Below, piece by piece: positions 8,507 to 17,238 of a DNA stretch of 56,370 nt; position 1 is the first letter of the stretch; every line of letters begins with the position of its first letter. Origin of the DNA: an uncultured cyanobacterium (GTDB lineage Bacteria; Cyanobacteriota; Cyanobacteriia; PCC-6307; Cyanobiaceae); contig CAIJRN010000078.1 in NCBI GenBank assembly GCA_903823115.1, positions 1 through 56,370 on the forward strand. Direction: 5' to 3'. The position numbers and the translations under genes were made by a program. Below the pieces are notes generated by a model. That model made no database searches, had not been told where the DNA came from, and was given only the letters and a program-made list of their open reading frames with translations.

Positions 8507-8911
8507 TCAGAACGGCACGTCCTCTTCGCTGGGCTCGCCGCCCCCATAGCTGCCGCCGCCGCCGCCGCCGGAGAAGCCGCCGCTGCTGTCACCGTCGCGC
8601 TTGCTGCCCAGCAGTTCGAGGCGATCGACGCGGATCACGGGCTTGGAGCGCTCCTCGCCGCTGTTGCGATCGGTCCAGCGATCGAGCTTGAAGGAGCCGA
8701 TGATGCCGACCAGGGAGCCCTTGCGGACATAGTCGGCGGCCACCTGGGCCTGCTTGCCCCAGATCTCGAGGTTGAACCAGTCGGGTTCGTCGCCCGAGCT
8801 GCGGCGGTTCACCGCCAGGGTGAGGTTGGCCACCATGCTGCCGGATTCGAAGTAGCGGACCTCGGGATCGCGGCCGGCCCGGCCGACGAGGGTGATGGAG
8901 TTGACGCCCAT
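8507..8911 (-). CDS. ssb: Single-stranded DNA-binding protein
   Basis: SSB coats single-stranded DNA during replication and repair and recruits partners through its acidic tail. The 134-residue protein has an OB fold at about 1-105 (VNSITLVGRAGRDPEVRYF, FNLEIWGKQAQVAADYVRKG, LVGIIGSFKLDRW). A short Gly/Ser linker follows, and the C-terminal tip is EEDVPF, the protein-interaction tail. It is shorter than E. coli SSB (178) but matches cyanobacterial forms. The start is MGVNS at 8911; the upstream open frame is non-family sequence. A terminator lies just downstream on the same strand. Confidence 0.95.
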   Translation of the reverse strand: MGVNSITLVGRAGRDPEVRYFESGSMVANLTLAVNRRSSGDEPDWFNLEIWGKQAQVAADYVRKGSLVGIIGSFKLDRWTDRNSGEERSKPVIRVDRLELLGSKRDGDSSGGFSGGGGGGSYGGGEPSEEDVPF

Positions 8912-9081
8912 GGGGGATTGGTCTGAAACGGATGGATCAATGATGCGGCACCCGGTCAGAGCGCCACAGTTGAGCAGTTCCACCCTGTGTCGCGGTTGTC
9001 ACATCCCCCGGCTGGTTTCTCGCTGCGTCGGCCGGATCGACCCCACCTAGGATCCCCAGACCTTGCCGGCCGAATCTCCCC

Positions 9082-10128
9082 GTGTTCTTTCGTCGCTTCC
9101 AGTTTTCGCGTGATATCGGCATTGATCTGGGAACGGCCAACACCCTGATGTACATCTCCGGCAAGGGCATCGTGCTGCAGGAGCCCTCGGTGGTCGCCAT
9201 CGATCTGGAGAAGGGCACGCCCATGGCCGTCGGCGACGAAGCCAAGCTGATGCTCGGTCGCACCCCCGGCAACATCCGCGCCGTGCGTCCCCTGCGGGAC
9301 GGGGTGATCGCCGATTTCGATGCCGCTGAGCTGATGATCAAGAGCTTCATCCAGAAGGGCAACGAGGGCCGGGGCGTGATCGCTCCGCGCCTTGTGGTGG
9401 GCATCCCCAGCGGTGTCACCGGGGTGGAGCGCCGGGCTGTCTACCAGGCCGGTCTGGCCGGGGCCCGTCAGGTTCATCTGATCGATGAGCCCGTCGCCGC
9501 GGCGATCGGTGCCGGACTGCCGGTCACCGAGCCCGTGGGCACGATGATCGTCGACATCGGCGGTGGCACCACCGAAGTGGCTGTGCTCAGCCTCGGTGGC
9601 ACCGTGCTCAGCGAATCGGTGCGGGTGGCGGGTGATGAGCTCAGCGAGGCGATCACCGTCTATCTGAAGAAGGTTCACAACCTGGTGGTGGGTGAGCGAA
9701 CCGCCGAGGACATCAAGATCCGCATCGGCTCCGCTTTCCCCGACGACGCCCACGACGAGACCTCCATGGACGTGCGCGGCCTGCACCTGCTCTCCGGCCT
9801 GCCGCGCACGATCAACATCCGCGCCGGCGATATCCGCGAAGCCATGGCCGAGCCCCTCAATGTCATCGTCGAGGCGGTCAAGCGCACCCTGGAGCGCACG
9901 CCGCCTGAGCTGGCCGCCGACATCGTTGATCGCGGCATCATGCTGGCCGGTGGTGGCGCCCTGGTGCGGGGTATCTGCGACCTGATCAGCCACGAGACCG
10001 GCATCCTCACCCACGTGGCCGAGGATCCACTGCTCTGTGTGGTCAATGGCTGCGGCATGGTCCTTGAGGACTTTGCCCGCCTGCAACGGGTGCTCGACAC
10101 GCCCGACTTCGCCCGGCCGGTGTCCTGA
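9082..10128 (+). CDS. mreB: Rod shape-determining protein MreB
   Basis: Bacterial actin homologue (348 residues) that forms membrane-bound filaments guiding lateral wall synthesis. The phosphate-1 loop is DIGIDLGTANTLMY (11-24), phosphate-2 is VDIGGGTTEVAVLS near 153-166, and the adenosine motif LAGGGALVRG is near residue 290. The amphipathic N terminus MFFRRFQFSRD fits membrane attachment. The start is GTG 9082. The gene heads the mreB-mreC-mreD-lipoprotein cluster, 5 bases before mreC, so the four are almost certainly cotranscribed. Confidence 0.97.
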   Translation: MFFRRFQFSRDIGIDLGTANTLMYISGKGIVLQEPSVVAIDLEKGTPMAVGDEAKLMLGRTPGNIRAVRPLRDGVIADFDAAELMIKSFIQKGNEGRGVIAPRLVVGIPSGVTGVERRAVYQAGLAGARQVHLIDEPVAAAIGAGLPVTEPVGTMIVDIGGGTTEVAVLSLGGTVLSESVRVAGDELSEAITVYLKKVHNLVVGERTAEDIKIRIGSAFPDDAHDETSMDVRGLHLLSGLPRTINIRAGDIREAMAEPLNVIVEAVKRTLERTPPELAADIVDRGIMLAGGGALVRGICDLISHETGILTHVAEDPLLCVVNGCGMVLEDFARLQRVLDTPDFARPVS

Positions 10129-10133
10129 TCCCG

Positions 10134-10874
10134 ATGGCGCCGGTCCGCCTGCCGCGTGTCGGTGTCCTGCTGCCGTTGCTGCGGGTCTGGCCCTGGTTGC
10201 TGGTGCTGCTGGCCCTGGTGGCCGTGCGGCTGAGCAAGGGTGCCCTGCTCAGCGATGCCTATGGCCTGGTCAGCCGTCCCTTCTGGCCCGGTTCGGCCCA
10301 GCAGGAGTGGATCAGCGCCGCCCAGCGCCTCGGCGATCGTGCCCGGCTGGAGCAACTGGAGCGGGAAAATCGGCGGCTGCGGGGGCTGCTGGACCTGCCG
10401 ACCGTCCAGGGCCGCCGCCTGCAGGCGGCCGTGATCTCGCGCGAACCTGGCGGTTGGTGGCAGCAGCTGCTGCTCGGCAAGGGCAGCCTGCAGGGGGTGG
10501 GGGTCGGCAATGCCATCGTGGCTCCAGGCGGCCTGATCGGTCTGGTGGCCTCCACCACCCCCACCACCAGCACCGTGCGTCTGCTCAGTGATCCAGGCAG
10601 TCGCGTCGGCGTCTGGGTGGGGCGCAGCCGCCAGCAGGGGCTGCTCAGCGGCATCGGCACCGCCCGGCCGCTGTTGCGCTTTCTGGAAAAGGATCCCGAT
10701 GCCCGCCCCGGGGATGTGATCTTCACCTCTCCCGCCAGCACCCTGGTGCCACCGAATCTGCCGGTGGGGGTGATCCAGCGGATCCATGCCGACGCCGATC
10801 CCGCCCCGGAAGCCCTGGTGCAGCTCAGTGCCCCGGCGGATGCGGTGGACTGGGTGCAGGTGCTGCTGCCCTGA
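10134..10874 (+). CDS. mreC: Rod shape-determining protein MreC
   Basis: MreC (246 residues) spans the inner membrane once and links MreB to the periplasmic wall machinery. There is one N-terminal transmembrane helix (about 17-30). A short coiled coil follows (RARLEQLERENRRLRGLLDL, about 66-85), then the MreC beta-barrel domains: VISREPGGWWQQLLLGKGS, and later GDVIFTSPASTLVPPNLPVG. The length is close to the cyanobacterial norm. Its TGA shares an A with the mreD start (TGATG), which indicates translational coupling. Confidence 0.94.
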   Translation: MAPVRLPRVGVLLPLLRVWPWLLVLLALVAVRLSKGALLSDAYGLVSRPFWPGSAQQEWISAAQRLGDRARLEQLERENRRLRGLLDLPTVQGRRLQAAVISREPGGWWQQLLLGKGSLQGVGVGNAIVAPGGLIGLVASTTPTTSTVRLLSDPGSRVGVWVGRSRQQGLLSGIGTARPLLRFLEKDPDARPGDVIFTSPASTLVPPNLPVGVIQRIHADADPAPEALVQLSAPADAVDWVQVLLP

Positions 10875-11500
10875 TGGCCCTGCTCTCCCGTCAGCCCTGG
10901 TTGGTGGCCACGGGCCTGCTGGTGCCCCTGCTCACCCTGGCGTCGCCCGGCTGGTTGAAACTCGATGCTGTGCCGCCGGCCTGGTCCGTGCTCTGGCTGT
11001 TGCCCTGGGCCCTGAGTGAGGGGCGCCTCGCGGGTGCTGCGGCCGGGCTGGGTCTGGGCTTGCTGCTCGATGGGCTCCATCCCGGTTCCGTCAGCCTGGT
11101 GCCCGGTCTGCTGCTGCTGGGCTGGTGGTGGGGGCGGATGGGTCGTCAGGCGCCCCTGATCCAGCGCAGTTTCAGCCTCGGACTGCTGGCTCTGGTGGGC
11201 ACCGCCCTGCTCAATGTCAGCCTGATGCTGCAGTGGCTGTTCCTGTCCTGGCGTGGGGTTGCCTCGCTGCAGGGGAGCGTGGCGGCGCTGGCCGGTGGTG
11301 CCGAGGCCCTGCACCAGGCCGGCCCCCAGCCAGCCCTGCTGGCGATGCCGCTCTGGCGCTGGGAGGATCTCTCTCTGGTCGGCGTTCAGATCCTGCTGGC
11401 CCAGACGCTGCTGACCGCTTTGCTGGCTCCCATGCTCTGTTCGCTGCAGTTGATCTTCTGGCGCCAGGTCGGGGCGGGTTGGCGAGGGCTGTCGGCATGA
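10874..11500 (+). CDS. mreD: Rod shape-determining protein MreD
   Basis: Small polytopic inner-membrane protein (208 residues) assigned as MreD from position directly after mreC and its topology: five to six hydrophobic helices, including LVATGLLVPLLTLA, a glycine/leucine-rich segment with GLGLGLLLDGLHPG near 58-75, and LGLLALVGTALLNVSLML. Sequence conservation is low in this family, so synteny carries weight. It overlaps the next gene by ATGA at 11497-11500. Confidence 0.88.
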   Translation: MALLSRQPWLVATGLLVPLLTLASPGWLKLDAVPPAWSVLWLLPWALSEGRLAGAAAGLGLGLLLDGLHPGSVSLVPGLLLLGWWWGRMGRQAPLIQRSFSLGLLALVGTALLNVSLMLQWLFLSWRGVASLQGSVAALAGGAEALHQAGPQPALLAMPLWRWEDLSLVGVQILLAQTLLTALLAPMLCSLQLIFWRQVGAGWRGLSA

Positions 11501-12870
11501 GCTGGTTGCCGCGCCCATTCGATCTGCGCGACTCCGGCCGCCGCTGTTCAGGCCGTTCCGGATTCGGGCGTCGCCGGCTGCTGGCCCTGCTGCCGGGCCT
11601 GGCCCTCGCCCTCGGCCTGGCCGCCTGCGGCGGTCGCTCCCCCCACAACGGCGCCCAGGAGCGCCAGATCAGTGTCTGGACGCTGGATCTGGCGCCGCGC
11701 TTCAACCCCTTCATGCAACGGGTGATCGACGATTGGCAGCGGCTCCATCCCGGCTACACGGTGCGTTGGACGGACGTGCCCTGGAGTTCGGTGGAGCGCA
11801 AGTTGCTGGCCGCCGTGTTTGCGCGCACGGCCCCGGATCTGGTCAACCTCAACCCTCCCTTCGCCGCCAATCTGGCCAGCAAGGGGGGGTTGCGCGACCT
11901 GAGTGAACTCCTGCCTGCCGGGGCCCAGGCCAGCTATCTGCCGCGCATCTGGCAGGCCGGCCGCCAGGGCTCGCTGCAATTCGCCATTCCCTGGTATCTC
12001 ACCACCCGGGTGACGATGGCCAACCGGGACTTGCTGCGCCGGGCCGGCTACAGCGCGCCGCCGCGCCGCTGGCAGGAGGTGCCCGCCTACGCCGAGGCGG
12101 TCAAGCGCCGCACCGGTCGCTATGCCCTGTTCGTCACCGTGGTTCCGGACGATTCGGCCGAATTGCTGGAGTCGATGGTGCAGATGGGGGTGCAGCTGCT
12201 CGATGGCCGCCAGCGGGCGGCGTTCGACACACCCGCGGGTCGCCGCGCCTTTGCCTTCTGGAGCGATCTCTATCGCCGCGGCCTGCTGCCCCGGGAGGTG
12301 GTGAGCCAGGGCTATCGCCGGGCGATCGAGCTCTATCAGGCGGGCGATCTGGCCCAGGTGGCCACCGGCCCCGATTTCCTGCGCAATCTCCAGACCAATG
12401 CCCCCGGCATCGCCGCTCACACCCGTGCCTGGCCTGCCCTCACCGGTGTCGGCCCTGAAAGCAACGTCGCCGTGATGAATCTGGTGGTGCCCCGCCAGAG
12501 CGCCAAGGCCGCGGCGGCCGTGGATTTCGCCCTGTTTCTCACCGATGCCCGCAACCAGCTGGCCTTCGCCGAGGAGGCCCGGGTGCTGCCGTCGTCGCGC
12601 CAGGCCCTGCAACAGCTCGAGCAGGGGCTGCGGCAAGGCACCGGTGCCAGCCGTGCCAACGATGCCCTGGTGCAGGAGGCCCGCAGCCTGTCAGCGAAAA
12701 CCCTGGCGGACGCCCGGGTGCTGGTGCCAGCCACGCCGGGGGTGAAGCGGCTCCAGGCGATTCTCTACACCCAGCTCCAGAGGGCCATGCTCGGCAACAT
12801 CGACAGCGATCAGGCGCTGGCGGAAGCGGCCCGCCAATGGAATCGCTACGCCGAGGCCCGCTGGCCTTGA
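11497..12870 (+). CDS. ABC transporter sugar-binding lipoprotein (family 1 solute-binding protein)
   Basis: A 457-residue extracellular solute-binding protein. It starts with a basic region, a hydrophobic stretch and the lipobox LAAC with Cys44, so it is probably anchored to the outer face of the inner membrane. The mature part has the SBP family 1 pattern: ISVWTLDLAPRF near 58, WQRLHPGYTVRW, AARTAPDLVNL-type and later GDLAQVATGPDFL and FALFLTDARNQLAFAEEA. Such proteins bind oligosaccharides or glycosides; in cyanobacteria relatives serve glucosylglycerol or trehalose uptake. No permease or ATPase gene adjoins it. Its overlap with mreD suggests cotranscription with mreBCD. Confidence 0.85.
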   Translation: MSWLPRPFDLRDSGRRCSGRSGFGRRRLLALLPGLALALGLAACGGRSPHNGAQERQISVWTLDLAPRFNPFMQRVIDDWQRLHPGYTVRWTDVPWSSVERKLLAAVFARTAPDLVNLNPPFAANLASKGGLRDLSELLPAGAQASYLPRIWQAGRQGSLQFAIPWYLTTRVTMANRDLLRRAGYSAPPRRWQEVPAYAEAVKRRTGRYALFVTVVPDDSAELLESMVQMGVQLLDGRQRAAFDTPAGRRAFAFWSDLYRRGLLPREVVSQGYRRAIELYQAGDLAQVATGPDFLRNLQTNAPGIAAHTRAWPALTGVGPESNVAVMNLVVPRQSAKAAAAVDFALFLTDARNQLAFAEEARVLPSSRQALQQLEQGLRQGTGASRANDALVQEARSLSAKTLADARVLVPATPGVKRLQAILYTQLQRAMLGNIDSDQALAEAARQWNRYAEARWP

Positions 12871-12999
12871 GTTCCTTACCAGCGACCAGCCGATTCGTCA
12901 GCTTGCGAAGAAATCCTTAAATCTGCCCAGATCGACCGCGCCGGAGGCGATTCAGGGGCTGACCGGGCGTCGGCTCAGGCGGTATGGTTGCGATTCTTC

Positions 13000-13017
13000 A
13001 CCCGGCTGGATCCGGGT
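13000..13017. promoter_or_regulatory. Small inverted repeat in the leader of the response regulator gene
   Basis: ACCCGG (13000-13005) and CCGGGT (13012-13017) flank CTGGAT, 24 bases before the ATG at 13041. A TATGGT hexamer at about 12983 could be a -10 element. The symmetric site could be an operator or a leader hairpin; the role is speculative. Confidence 0.3.
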
Positions 13018-13040
13018 CGTGTTCATCGGAATTGGTCTCG

Positions 13041-13883
13041 ATGCCCCTGGAGGAACTGCCTCAAACGTCCGAGTCTTCGGACCCCAGTCTTTTTCAGGGA
13101 CTCCCTGCAGATCCCGGCCCCTCCTCCTCAGCTCCCGATCCCCGGGCCACCCTTTTGGTGGTCGACGACGAGCCCGCGGTCCGTCGGGTGCTGGTGATGC
13201 GCCTGCAGATGGCGGGCTACCGGGTGCTCTGCGCTGAAGATGGCGAGGAGGCCCTGACCCTGTTCCACAAGGAGCAGCCCGATCTGGTGGTGCTCGACGT
13301 GATGATGCCGAAGCTCGATGGCTTCGAGGTCTGCCGCCGGCTGCGGGCTGAATCCTGCGTGCCGATCATCTTTCTCTCGGCTCTCGATGCCATCGCCGAG
13401 CGGGTCGCCGGCCTGGATCTCGGCGCCGATGACTACCTGCCCAAACCGTTCAGCCCCAAGGAACTCGAAGCCCGCATCGCCACGATCCTGCGGCGGGTGG
13501 GCCGCGGCTCCGGCGCGGCTGAGCCCCTGGAGCCGGCCTCCGGCACGGGGGTGCTGCGGGTGGGGGATCTGGTGGTGGACACCAATCGCCGTCAGGTGAA
13601 CCGCGATGGCCAGCGCATCGCCCTCACCTACACGGAATTCAGCCTGCTGGAGCTGCTGTTCCGCGAGCCGGGGCGGGTGGTGCCGCGGGCAGAGATTCTC
13701 GAGCAGCTCTGGGGTTATCCGCCGCGCCGTGCCGCCGATCTGCGGGTGGTGGACGTCTATGTGGCCCGCCTGCGCGGCAAGCTCGAACCCGACCCGCGCA
13801 ACCCGGAGTTGATCCTCACCGTGCGGGGCACCGGTTACGCCTCCCAGCGCCTCGGGGATGCGGCACTGGCGGTGGCTGGCTGA
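13041..13883 (+). CDS. OmpR/PhoB-family response regulator, RpaB/Ycf27-like
   Basis: A 280-residue two-component regulator. After a Pro/Ser-rich 35-residue N-terminal extension comes a receiver domain with D42/D43, the phosphoacceptor D86 (VVLDVMMPKLDGF), the FLSAL Ser switch and K135 (DDYLPKPFSPKELE). The C-terminal winged helix runs from about 190 (VDTNRRQVNRDGQ, EFSLLELLF, WGYPPRRAADLRVVDVYVARLR) to the end. The PKPFSPKELEARI segment and the DNA-binding wing are of the RpaB/Ycf27 type rather than S. elongatus RpaA. It departs from canonical RpaB in the linker and in ADLRVVDVY, so it may be a picocyanobacterial paralogue. No histidine kinase gene adjoins it. The start is ATG 13041. Confidence 0.87.
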   Translation: MPLEELPQTSESSDPSLFQGLPADPGPSSSAPDPRATLLVVDDEPAVRRVLVMRLQMAGYRVLCAEDGEEALTLFHKEQPDLVVLDVMMPKLDGFEVCRRLRAESCVPIIFLSALDAIAERVAGLDLGADDYLPKPFSPKELEARIATILRRVGRGSGAAEPLEPASGTGVLRVGDLVVDTNRRQVNRDGQRIALTYTEFSLLELLFREPGRVVPRAEILEQLWGYPPRRAADLRVVDVYVARLRGKLEPDPRNPELILTVRGTGYASQRLGDAALAVAG

Positions 13884-13964
13884 GCCTGGCGGCGACTTGC
13901 GGCCTGCAGGGCCCTGGCCATCGTTCCTGCAGGATGGCTAGGAACGTTCGCTTCCCCGCCTCCC

Positions 13965-15473
13965 TTGTCGGATCTGCGCGAGACCCGTCTGGACAAGGCC
14001 CGGGCCCTGGAGGCTCTCGGCCATCCCCCCTATGCGCTGAGCTTCGCTCCCAGCCATCGCACGGCCCAGTTGCAGGAGGCCCATGCCGATCTGGCCAAGG
14101 GGGAGGAGCGGTCCGAGGCCGTGGCGGTGGCCGGACGGCTGATGACCCGGCGGGTGATGGGCAAGCTCGCCTTCTTCACCCTGGCCGATGAAACCGGCAC
14201 GATCCAGCTCTACATCGACAAGGCCAGCCTTGAGGCGGCCCATCCCCACAACCCCGAGGTGTTCAGCCAGATCACCACGCTCACCGATGCCGGTGACTGG
14301 ATCGGCGTGCAGGGCACCCTGAAGCGCACCGATCGGGGTGAGCTGTCGGTGAAGGTGGGCGACTGGCGAATGCTGAGCAAATCGCTCCAGCCCCTGCCCG
14401 ACAAGTGGCATGGCCTGGCGGATGTGGAGAAGCGCTACCGCCAGCGCTATCTCGATCTGATCGTCTCGCCCCAGACGCGCGAAACCTTCCGCCGCCGCGC
14501 CTTGCTGGTGAGCACCATGCGCCGCTGGCTGGACGACCGGGATTTCCTCGAGATCGAGACGCCGGTGCTGCAGAGCCAGGCCGGTGGCGCCGATGCCCGC
14601 CCCTTTGCCACCCATCACAACGCCCTCGATCTGCCGCTGACGCTGCGCATCGCCACCGAACTGCATCTCAAACGGCTGGTGGTGGGCGGTTTCGAGCGGG
14701 TCTACGAGCTGGGGCGCATCTTCCGCAATGAAGGGGTGAGCACTCGCCACAACCCCGAATTCACCTCGGTGGAGATCTACCAGGCCTACGCCGACTATCA
14801 CGACATGATGGTCCTGACCGAGGACCTGATCGCCACCTGCTGCCAGGTGGTCTGCGGCAGCACGGTGATCGAGTACCAGGGCACCAGCATCGATCTCACG
14901 CCCCCATGGACCCGCGCCACCATGCATGAGCTGGTGCAGCGGGCCACCGGTCTCGACTTCAACGCCTACACCACGCGCTCGGAGGCGGCCGCGGCGATGG
15001 AGGCGGTCGATCTGGCGGTGCCCGAGGCGGCTGACAGCGTCGGCCGGCTGCTGGTGGAGGCTTTCGAGCAACGGGTCGAGACCTCGCTGATCCAGCCCAC
15101 CTTCGTGCTCGATTATCCGGTCGAGAACTCGCCCCTGGCCCGTACCCATCGCAGCAAGCCCGGCCTGGTGGAGCGCTTCGAGCTGTTCATCGTCGGCCGT
15201 GAAACCGCCAACGCCTTCAGCGAGCTGATCGATCCGGTGGATCAGCGTCGCCGCCTGGAGGCCCAGCAGGAGCGCCGCCGTGCCGGTGATCCCGAGGCCC
15301 AGACCGTGGATGAGGATTTCCTCCATGCCCTCGAGGTGGGCATGCCCCCCACCGGCGGCCTGGGCATCGGCATTGATCGCCTGGTGATGCTGCTGACGGA
15401 CAGCCCCTCGATCCGCGATGTGATCGCCTTCCCGCTGCTCCGTCCCGAGGTGGGATCCGACGCAATGGGATAA
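13965..15473 (+). CDS. lysS: Lysyl-tRNA synthetase, class II
   Basis: Charges tRNA-Lys (502 residues). The N-terminal OB-fold anticodon-binding domain (about 45-150) includes [18 protein letters not shown]. Class II motif 2 is seen in [18 protein letters not shown] and motif 3 in [16 protein letters not shown] near the C terminus; [20 protein letters not shown] carries further LysRS-type residues. The start is read as TTG 13965 ([12 protein letters not shown]), the only one that fits the family N terminus; no stronger start lies nearby. It is followed after 42 bases by a small conserved gene on the same strand. Confidence 0.96.
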   Translation: MSDLRETRLDKARALEALGHPPYALSFAPSHRTAQLQEAHADLAKGEERSEAVAVAGRLMTRRVMGKLAFFTLADETGTIQLYIDKASLEAAHPHNPEVFSQITTLTDAGDWIGVQGTLKRTDRGELSVKVGDWRMLSKSLQPLPDKWHGLADVEKRYRQRYLDLIVSPQTRETFRRRALLVSTMRRWLDDRDFLEIETPVLQSQAGGADARPFATHHNALDLPLTLRIATELHLKRLVVGGFERVYELGRIFRNEGVSTRHNPEFTSVEIYQAYADYHDMMVLTEDLIATCCQVVCGSTVIEYQGTSIDLTPPWTRATMHELVQRATGLDFNAYTTRSEAAAAMEAVDLAVPEAADSVGRLLVEAFEQRVETSLIQPTFVLDYPVENSPLARTHRSKPGLVERFELFIVGRETANAFSELIDPVDQRRRLEAQQERRRAGDPEAQTVDEDFLHALEVGMPPTGGLGIGIDRLVMLLTDSPSIRDVIAFPLLRPEVGSDAMG

Positions 15474-15515
15474 TGGTTCCCAGTAGACAATCTCCCCGAT
15501 CGGGGCACCCCTGAC

Positions 15516-15779
15516 ATGAGTGGCGAGCGCGTCGGTTTTCGCTTCCAACACGCTGATGCCGTGGTGAAGCGCAACCCCCAGGGGCGTTCGCGCCGTGGCT
15601 GGGTGATGGAGCCAGTGGAGCAGACCACCAGCCGGGGCACCAAGATGCCCGCCTACCGCATCCGCTGGCGCGATAGCGAACGTCCTGAGATTGTGCTTCA
15701 GCACATGCTGATCGCCGATCCCGACCCCACCCCGCCGCCGGAAGGGGTGAGCCTGGTGCCGCCGCTTCCCAAGAAGTAA
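15516..15779 (+). CDS. Small conserved hypothetical protein
   Basis: An 87-residue basic protein whose function I do not recognise. It starts MSGERVGFRFQHADAVVKRN, has a middle RRGWVMEPVEQTTSRGTKMP and a beta-rich YRIRWRDSERPEIVLQHML, and ends in a Pro-rich LVPPLPKK tail. There is no signal peptide or membrane segment. Codon use matches its neighbours, and the gene lies 42 bases after lysS in the same direction, which together support it as real. The sequence suggests a small SH3-like beta-barrel, but that is a guess. Confidence 0.65.
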   Translation: MSGERVGFRFQHADAVVKRNPQGRSRRGWVMEPVEQTTSRGTKMPAYRIRWRDSERPEIVLQHMLIADPDPTPPPEGVSLVPPLPKK

Positions 15780-15900
15780 TCCCACGCAGGGGTTGGCCGG
15801 CGCTGCCAAAGCCTGTCCCTTTCGGATTCCCGACTGTTCCGGCTGGATTTCCCCCTTCCAGCATCGGAGCACTGAGGTTCCTGTCGCTGGTTTCGCGGGC

Positions 15901-16344
15901 TCAGTCCCAGCCCCTGAGCCGGTAGTTCAGCAGGCCCAGGGGCTCCTTGAGTCTGGTGGTGCTGGTCGCCAGGGCATCGGCATCGGGCAGCAGGCTCAGG
16001 AGCAGGCTCGCGGCTGTCGGGCGGCCATAGAGCTCCCTGGCGGGAAGCTGGTAGTCGCAGGCCACAGGAATGATGCGCAGCGGCGTCAGCCGCTCGAAGG
16101 TGGCGAGGGCGCGTGGCAGATGGGTGGCGCTGGTGACCAGCAGCAACGAGTTCCAGCCCCGTTGCCGGGCCAGTCGGGCGATGGCTGTGGCCTCTTCGGC
16201 GGTGTTGCGCGGCGTGTCGCTGCGCAGGATGAGGGCCGCCGGCACCCCCAGCCAGAGGGCCAGTCGCGTGGCTGAAGCGGCTTCGCTCGGCAGTGTCTGG
16301 TCGGGCAGGGTCTCGTTGGCCAGGCTCTCGTCGGGCAGCGGCGT
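15901..16344 (-). pseudogene. YdcF/ElyC (DUF218)-like protein, N-terminally truncated
   Basis: The C-terminal half of a DUF218 family protein (envelope-related, SanA/ElyC/YdcF group) is clear: SLANETLPDQTLPSEAASAT-type linker, LALWLGVPAALILRSDTPRN with the T-x2-EA motif (TAEEATAI), then LLLVTSATHLPRAL and RIIPVACDY. The usual N-terminal part with a membrane helix and VVLGGG-type motif is absent. Upstream in frame there is an immediate TAG (16345-16347), only about 75 bases from the preceding gene. The first possible start in frame is GTG at 16245, which leaves 114 residues. It is either a decayed remnant or a shortened gene at the end of the egt operon. The surviving half is well preserved. 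Confidence 0.55.
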
Positions 16345-16420
16345 CTAGGCAGTGGCTCCACCTGGTCTTTTCTGGCTCGAGGGTTGCAGGCAACGGCCTC
16401 CGTGGCAGGCGAGATCCTGC

Positions 16421-16954
16421 TCAGCGCCGCATCCGGCGCCTGAGCTCCTCCAGCTCCTGTTGGGCTTCGAAGGCGGCCCAGTCGCCCTCGAGGTTGGCGG
16501 GTTGCGCGGCAGCGGCCTCCGGGCTGGCGCCGTTGGTCCGGCCTGGCTCCTGGGCGGCGCCGGGATCCGCGGCGCGGCGGCGGCTTAGTTCGGTCAGCTC
16601 CCATTCCAGCGCCGTGAACTGTTGGCCCAGTTCCGCCAGGCCCTGCCAGAGCAGGCGTCCCCGTTCCATCAGGCCGGCGATATGGGTTTCGGCCCGGTTG
16701 GCCAGATCGGTGGCAGCGGCGGTCCGGGCCCGCTGCACCCGTTCCTGCCATTGGCGAATCTCCACGGCCAGCTGCAGCAGCTCCTGGCGCTGCTGCTCGG
16801 CCTGTTGCTGCAGCTGCAGTCGGTTGCGGCGCAGTTGGCTCAGCCGGTCCAGGCGCTCCTGCTCGGCGAGCAGGGCCTCCTGGGCCGGGCTGGAGCGCAG
16901 GAAGGCCTCGAGTTGGTTCTCCAGCCGGCTTTCCAGGTCGTCCAGCCAGCTCAT
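16421..16954 (-). CDS. Hercynine metabolism protein (TIGR04376-like)
   Basis: A 177-residue, mostly helical protein with a long coiled coil (about 15-125: EERLDRLSQLRRNRLQLQQ-type, Gln/Glu/Arg-rich) and an Ala/Pro-rich segment before a final helix ending RRMRR. In picocyanobacteria a protein of this kind is encoded next to egtB/egtD and has been named only by that association; its biochemical role is unknown. It overlaps the preceding small gene by 4 bases, so it is translated from the same mRNA as egtB-egtD. No signal peptide is seen, so a cytoplasmic accessory or scaffold role is possible. Confidence 0.72.
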   Translation of the reverse strand: MSWLDDLESRLENQLEAFLRSSPAQEALLAEQERLDRLSQLRRNRLQLQQQAEQQRQELLQLAVEIRQWQERVQRARTAAATDLANRAETHIAGLMERGRLLWQGLAELGQQFTALEWELTELSRRRAADPGAAQEPGRTNGASPEAAAAQPANLEGDWAAFEAQQELEELRRRMRR

Positions 16955-17238
16955 GGCTCGCTGGGGGCTTCTGGGGAGGCGGCCGCGCCTGGCGTCGTTT
17001 CGGCGTCAGGGGCCCAGCCAGGGGCCCTGGTGATCAGGGGTGCTTCGATTTCCTGTTGCAACGGGGTGATCGCCGCCTCGCGGGAGCGCAGCAGCAGCTG
17101 GGTGAGTCGGGCGATGGCGCCCTCGCCGAGATCCTGGTCGCCGATGCGATCAAAGGCCTGGCGGTAGAGCTGTTCGAGTTCCTCGATCAGGCCTTCGCGC
17201 ACCTGGCGCATCGCCTGGCGTTGCTCTTCCCGGCTCAT
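16951..17238 (-). CDS. Hercynine metabolism small protein (TIGR04375-like)
   Basis: A 95-residue helical protein starting MSREEQRQAMRQVREGLIEE, with a Pro/Ala/Glu-rich disordered tail from about residue 70. It sits between egtD and the coiled-coil protein, overlapping each by 4 bases (ATGA type). Its position and size match the small protein that accompanies ergothioneine genes in picocyanobacteria. No catalytic motif is visible, so it may be a subunit or stability factor for the neighbouring enzymes. The function is unproven. Confidence 0.72.
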   Translation of the reverse strand: MSREEQRQAMRQVREGLIEELEQLYRQAFDRIGDQDLGEGAIARLTQLLLRSREAAITPLQQEIEAPLITRAPGWAPDAETTPGAAASPEAPSEP

